NCBI GenBank assembly: GCA_029339505.1
Contig: JAQISU010001235.1
Coordinates: 32,339,315-32,403,314, forward strand
DNA from: Unio delphinus
Taxonomy: Eukaryota > Mollusca > Bivalvia > Unionida > Unionidae
Length of the DNA: 64,000 nt
Reading direction: 5' to 3'
In this document: positions 62,514 to 64,000 of the stretch, in pieces
How positions within the stretch are numbered: the stretch's first letter is position 1
Layout of the letters: each line of letters opens with the position of its first letter
Notes under the pieces: model-generated
The model's input: the letters and a program-made list of their open reading frames with translations, nothing else
The model's database searches: none
What the model was told of the DNA's origin: nothing
Translations under genes and position numbers: made by a program

Positions 62514-63790
62514 CTGAAAAAGTATAGGCATGGGCAATGTTAAATCCAAATTTCACTACATCATCACAAAGTCATTCATGTGATGCTGTTATAACACATT
62601 TCAGATGTGTGAAATATCACATCTGAGGAAATGGCAGGTAAATGTCATACAATCACTTTGCAATAGGTAAGTAGCAACTAATCGAAATTAGATGCAACCA
62701 GTGCATTTTTCAACAAATTTACTGACAAATAATTGTGTTTCATCATGCCATAAATATATTTTAAAATAATTTCTGATCTGAACATGAAAACATTGAAATC
62801 ACGGAAATTATATTAAAAATTTCATTTGAAATGAGCATTTGATTAAACACATCTATTTAATTATGCGCAAGAGGTCCGATGTTTGTGCAACAGGTTCTGT
62901 GTGGTGAAATGAACCTAATGATGTAGAGAAAAACTATTAATCTTATATGGGTGATAACTTTCAAGTACCAGCACCAGAAAAAAAAAGCAGCAACTGAAGA
63001 GGTGCAGAGAAAATCCATTACTACTCAACATTTATGACAAACAATTAATATTTTTTGCAGACAGCGACAACATTGGCCAACAAATTATAATATAACTTTC
63101 TGATACTGGTCTACACTAGTCTTTTAAAGCATGGAAAGGTTATGACCAATAGAAATATATTCAGTGTACTTGTGTTGCAAAAACTACATACAAATTGCTC
63201 AGCAGAAATAAATCCATCTCAGATGACTTTAATATTTTCCAAATACTTTTATAACAGACAACATATATTTATAACTGCAAAATAAATCAGCTTAATATAC
63301 AAGAGATCAGAGTATACTAAATATTCTAAAATTTACTGTATTTCATCCAGAACATCCTTTTTGCCAACAGTTGACCTTTCCTTCAAAGATTTTATTTCCC
63401 TTCATAAGGATGATAACCGATTAATTTTTTTCAGGGGCATTGGTAAATATTGTTTGAAAATCTGCTGAAGTGATCTTTCCCCAACCTAAAACTGATCTGA
63501 AACTAATAATATGGCGAACATGCCCTTGTTCAGCATCACTTTGCAGAATGATATTCCTTCACTAAAATCCATCCAGACTGTCCAATGTGGATGATGTCCA
63601 AGATCACATAATGTAATGATAGGTAATTAACAGCTGTACAATGAGTCTTGAATTTTACAAAATCTGACAGCTAATACAGAGAAACTTGCTTAGGTAAAAT
63701 AAAAGGCATTTTGTATGGTTCCCTGTGTGCCTTTGTTGACAAGTTTCACTGTGTATGCACATTTTTCTTCATTCAACAAGAAATCCTTCT
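62514..63790 (-). other. Intron upstream of exon a, nothing recognised
   Basis: The exon carrying the ZZ finger would be expected further upstream on the minus strand, but no match was found before the window's end. Confidence 0.45.
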
Positions 63791-64000
63791 GTTTATGTGA
63801 CTTAACAGATTATTATCTTACTTTAACACAATACTCCTGAATAGAGTGGGATAATTTGTGTTTATGTGACTTAACAGATTATTATCTTACTTTAACACAA
63901 TACTCCTGAATAGAGTGGGATAATTTGTGTTTATGTGACTTAACAGATTATTATCTTACTTAAACACAATACTCCTGAATAGAGTGGGATAATTTGTGTT
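63791..64000. repeat. 69-bp tandem repeat running off the window
   Basis: gtttatgtgacttaacagat followed by tattatcttac and the rest of the unit occurs at 63791, 63860 and 63929 with almost no changes. The array may continue past 64000. Confidence 0.96.

Overview
This window looks like animal nuclear DNA from an invertebrate. It is AT-rich, has almost no long open frames, contains one intron-rich gene, and is packed with microsatellites, minisatellites, tRNA-derived SINEs, LTR and tyrosine-recombinase retrotransposons and DNA-transposon remnants. The repeat mix would suit a marine mollusc or another lophotrochozoan. That is an inference; nothing in the window proves the species.

Left part (1-26,634). 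Positions 1-5,949 hold decayed coding traces on both strands, possibly a broken DNA-virus-like or Polinton-like insertion (low confidence). A near-complete LTR retrotransposon fills 5,950-13,034, with matching LTRs, a GTAT target duplication, a tRNA-Pro-type primer-binding site and a purine tract. Its pol order is protease, integrase, reverse transcriptase, RNase H. The sequence is Ty3/gypsy-like but the order is that of Ty1/copia, the hallmark of Gmr1-like elements. A second, 3'-truncated copy lies on the minus strand (21,589-26,634) and carries a SINE inside gag. A solo LTR of a related subfamily (14,828-15,691) sits inside a CATA microsatellite. Between them lie SINEs, a 72-bp MITE-like palindrome and long TA, GA, CTAT and CATA tracts.

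Right part (35,291-64,000). Six minus-strand exons (62,383-62,513; 44,264-44,435; 43,474-43,598; 42,121-42,295; 37,079-37,439; 35,291-35,403) join with compatible phases into a 358-residue C-terminal region of a dystrophin-superfamily protein: the segment after the ZZ finger, two coiled coils, a Ser/Tyr-rich linker and a short terminal helix. The rest of the gene lies beyond the right edge. Its introns hold most of the remaining features: a 34-bp minisatellite interrupted by a solo LTR, a 56-bp minisatellite, a tandem duplication of a 5' splice site, a LINE relic broken up by two minisatellites and a hAT-like MITE, and a DIRS1-like element (53,554-59,218, minus strand) that keeps its inverted terminal repeats and its diagnostic internal complementary region.

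Between the two parts (26,635-35,290), downstream of the gene's stop codon, are non-coding DNA, older SINEs and an internally deleted piggyBac element (33,669-34,800) flanked by TTAA. No rRNA gene, functional tRNA gene or CRISPR array was seen. The most unusual features are the integrase-first retrotransposon family, the intact DIRS circle-junction signature, and the tandem copies of a splice donor next to a real exon.
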